64,000 nt of DNA from Ampelomyces quisqualis (Eukaryota; Ascomycota; Dothideomycetes; Pleosporales; Phaeosphaeriaceae). The DNA is taken from NCBI GenBank assembly GCA_018398575.1, contig JAGTXZ010000024.1, positions 992,001-1,056,000 of the forward strand. Direction: 5' to 3'. Shown one piece after another: positions 62,521 through 64,000 of the stretch. How positions within the stretch are numbered: the first letter of the stretch is position 1; every line of letters begins with the position of its first letter. The position numbers and the translations under genes were made by a program. The notes beneath the pieces are model-generated. The model had not been told where the DNA came from and did no database searches. It saw only the letters and a program-made list of their open reading frames with translations.

Positions 62521-64000
62521 ATGTCGATATCCGCAGCAGTGCCGCCGCACTTGAACGGCACCAGCACTGTACCCGCAGAGGTGCTTCGGGAGTCCGATTT
62601 CCTACACAAATTATTACAGATACGCGATGATGTGTTTGCTAGCAAACACCCTCGTATTCATCTCCCAGCAAAAGTAATTGAACAGGTTGCACCACGTCTT
62701 CCGCAGACTACACCGCCCAGCAGACCCGCGACCAACGGCATTTCGAATAGCTTCCCCGCCTCGCAGCTCCTTCCCCCACGACCGGACAGCTCACTCCAGG
62801 CCCATCCGACTGCCAACGAGGTTGTTTCCCCTGCCCCACCAACACAACGACCCTACTCAACGATATCTGCATCCTCTGGCATCGACCCAGTCCTGCTTAC
62901 AAAGTCTGATCACTTGATCAAGGCAGAATTGCAGCTCAAGCGGCAGCAGATAGAGCGTCTGCTGAAGGACCAGTTTGACAGAAAAGGCCGAGGCCATGAT
63001 GCAGATGAGCGGGAAGCGCACTTAAATGTGGAAGAGTGCCTAATCAAGGCTCAACTTAGAGTGCCGCCTGTGTCTGGCTTACGATCCACGACTAACAATA
63101 GCGATGGGGCAGAGTCATTTGACGAGAACTCGTACTACTCTAGCAAAGCAGACAGCTGGTCGTCAGAGGAGCTTGATCCCAAACACATCACTGATCTTGC
63201 AGAGCCACTTACTTCTCAGTCAAAACATTCTGCCAATGTTGTTGGTCAAACTCGGCCTGTCCAAGTTCAGCCTGCCGTGATCGATCTTGATGAAGAGGCT
63301 TACGAACCTGCCGATGACATTGAGATCTACGAGCCTGAGCCTGCAATATTACTTGATGATGCCGAAGAGGAAGATTACTCGCCACCTCCGGCTCACGTTA
63401 TTGCGAGCGAGCCAAGTAGAGGTCGTGCAAGAGATCGTAACAACCAGAACTATAGTGCTACAAACGGGTATGATACTCCGCTTTCATATTTCTTTCTTCC
63501 CTCCTTCCTGCTCGGCCATGTACTGCCAAATCTTTCCAAGAGTTTGAACAGCTGTATAACCGCCCACCATGCCATGCCAGGGCAGTCTTCATGGCGACTT
63601 GTCGAACCGTCTGTTTCGATTGTCGCTTAGTTTGATAAGCTCAACACTACAACCAAATATTTCGTGACAAGGCTAATTTCGCAATAGGTCGTCCCGCCGT
63701 CACAGTCCAGCTGGGCCTGCCCCTCCCCTCCAAAATCCACGGAAGCGTCGAAGAGATGAAAAGCGTGAAGAGAAGAAGCGACAACATGAGCAGCAACAAA
63801 CGAACAAGCGCCCTCTTCAGTCTCCTGAACAGTACATCAAGGAGGAGCCGCAATCCCCGCCGCCTTTCGCAGCCCAGCCTGATGGTCAACCGAGCAAACG
63901 TCGCGCGCTTCAACCTTTACCCAAAGACCCAGAACTTATGCCCATGCAGTCGCCCAGCAGAATACAGCCCGTGTATTACCGAGAGCCGGAGTTGGCGTCA
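62521..64000 (+). CDS. Disordered, charged nuclear-type protein (partial at right edge)
   Basis: Exon 1 (from 62521, MSISAAVPPHLNGTSTVPAE) encodes about 316 residues. It has a helical start (FLHKLLQIRDDVFASKHPRI), a Pro/Ser-rich linker and a further helical segment (DHLIKAELQLKRQQIERLLK), then an acidic region. A longer intron (about 63469-63687, donor gtatga, acceptor gcaatag) joins to SSRRHSPAGPAPPLQNPRKR and the basic, Gln-rich stretch KREEKKRQHEQQQTNKRP, including KEEP (a sumoylation-like motif). The frame is open to the window end, so the C-terminal part is missing. No domain is recognised; low complexity and basic clusters suggest a nuclear protein. Confidence 0.7.

Noticed and set aside
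1..64000. CRISPR arrays, rRNA genes, insertion sequences, bacterial operon signals
   Set aside because: None found. Spliceosomal introns, Zn2Cys6 and fungal families show nuclear fungal DNA, and no regularly spaced repeats occur.

Overview
The window comes from a filamentous ascomycete (Pezizomycotina, most likely Dothideomycetes). The reasons are compact genes with 45-75 nt GT-AG introns, CTAAC/CTGAC-type branch sites, divergent gene pairs about 0.2-0.35 kb apart, a Zn2Cys6 regulator, a UstYa/DUF3328 protein, a fungal GPI-inositol deacylase and a fungal-type tRNA-Lys gene. Species cannot be named from sequence alone. Reading frames were joined by eye through introns; junctions given as exact positions were checked for frame, the others are approximate.

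Layout. 0.25-1.5 kb: single-pass membrane protein. 3.3-14.0 kb: an accessory block that looks like a small secondary-metabolite locus: ABCB-type full transporter (-), divergent Zn2Cys6 regulator (+), a small secreted Kex2-site repeat protein with frame-broken repeats (-), and a UstYa-family (DUF3328) protein (+). This combination resembles fungal dikaritin-type RiPP clusters, but the precursor looks degenerate. 14.3-19.5 kb: housekeeping genes (CAP/Srv2, Mak32-like PfkB kinase, a probable complex I small subunit divergent from mitoribosomal mL44). 20.4-22.4 kb: a protein-kinase-fold protein lacking the catalytic Asp. 24.3-32.3 kb: membrane and PLP-enzyme genes, a small cysteine-rich secreted protein, an F-box-like protein, a DUF4267 protein and NuA4 subunit Eaf7, which is divergent from a gamma-tubulin complex protein (32.5-35.3 kb). 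35.4-48.3 kb: small Cys-rich protein, a frameshifted membrane-protein pseudogene, secreted carboxylesterase, erythronate-dehydrogenase-like SDR, three-domain chitin-binding protein, Bst1, and a decayed tannase. 48.8-64 kb: Atos-family protein, Fyv7, a three-repeat Myb regulator, a gene-poor stretch, a tRNA-Lys, a basic-secretory-protein metallopeptidase, a pyrimidine 5'-nucleotidase, and a partial gene at the right edge.

The most striking object is the minus-strand tRNA-Lys(CUU) at 59155-59362. A perfect 73-nt cloverleaf appears only after three insertions are removed. One is an ordinary 32-nt tRNA intron at position 37/38. The other two (53 nt in the D stem, 50 nt at the T stem/loop junction) start GTACGT and GTATGT, end CAG and AAG, and carry CTAAC and CTGAC branch-like motifs. 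In every visible respect they look like the spliceosomal introns of neighbouring protein genes. The second lead is the UstYa/secreted-repeat locus.
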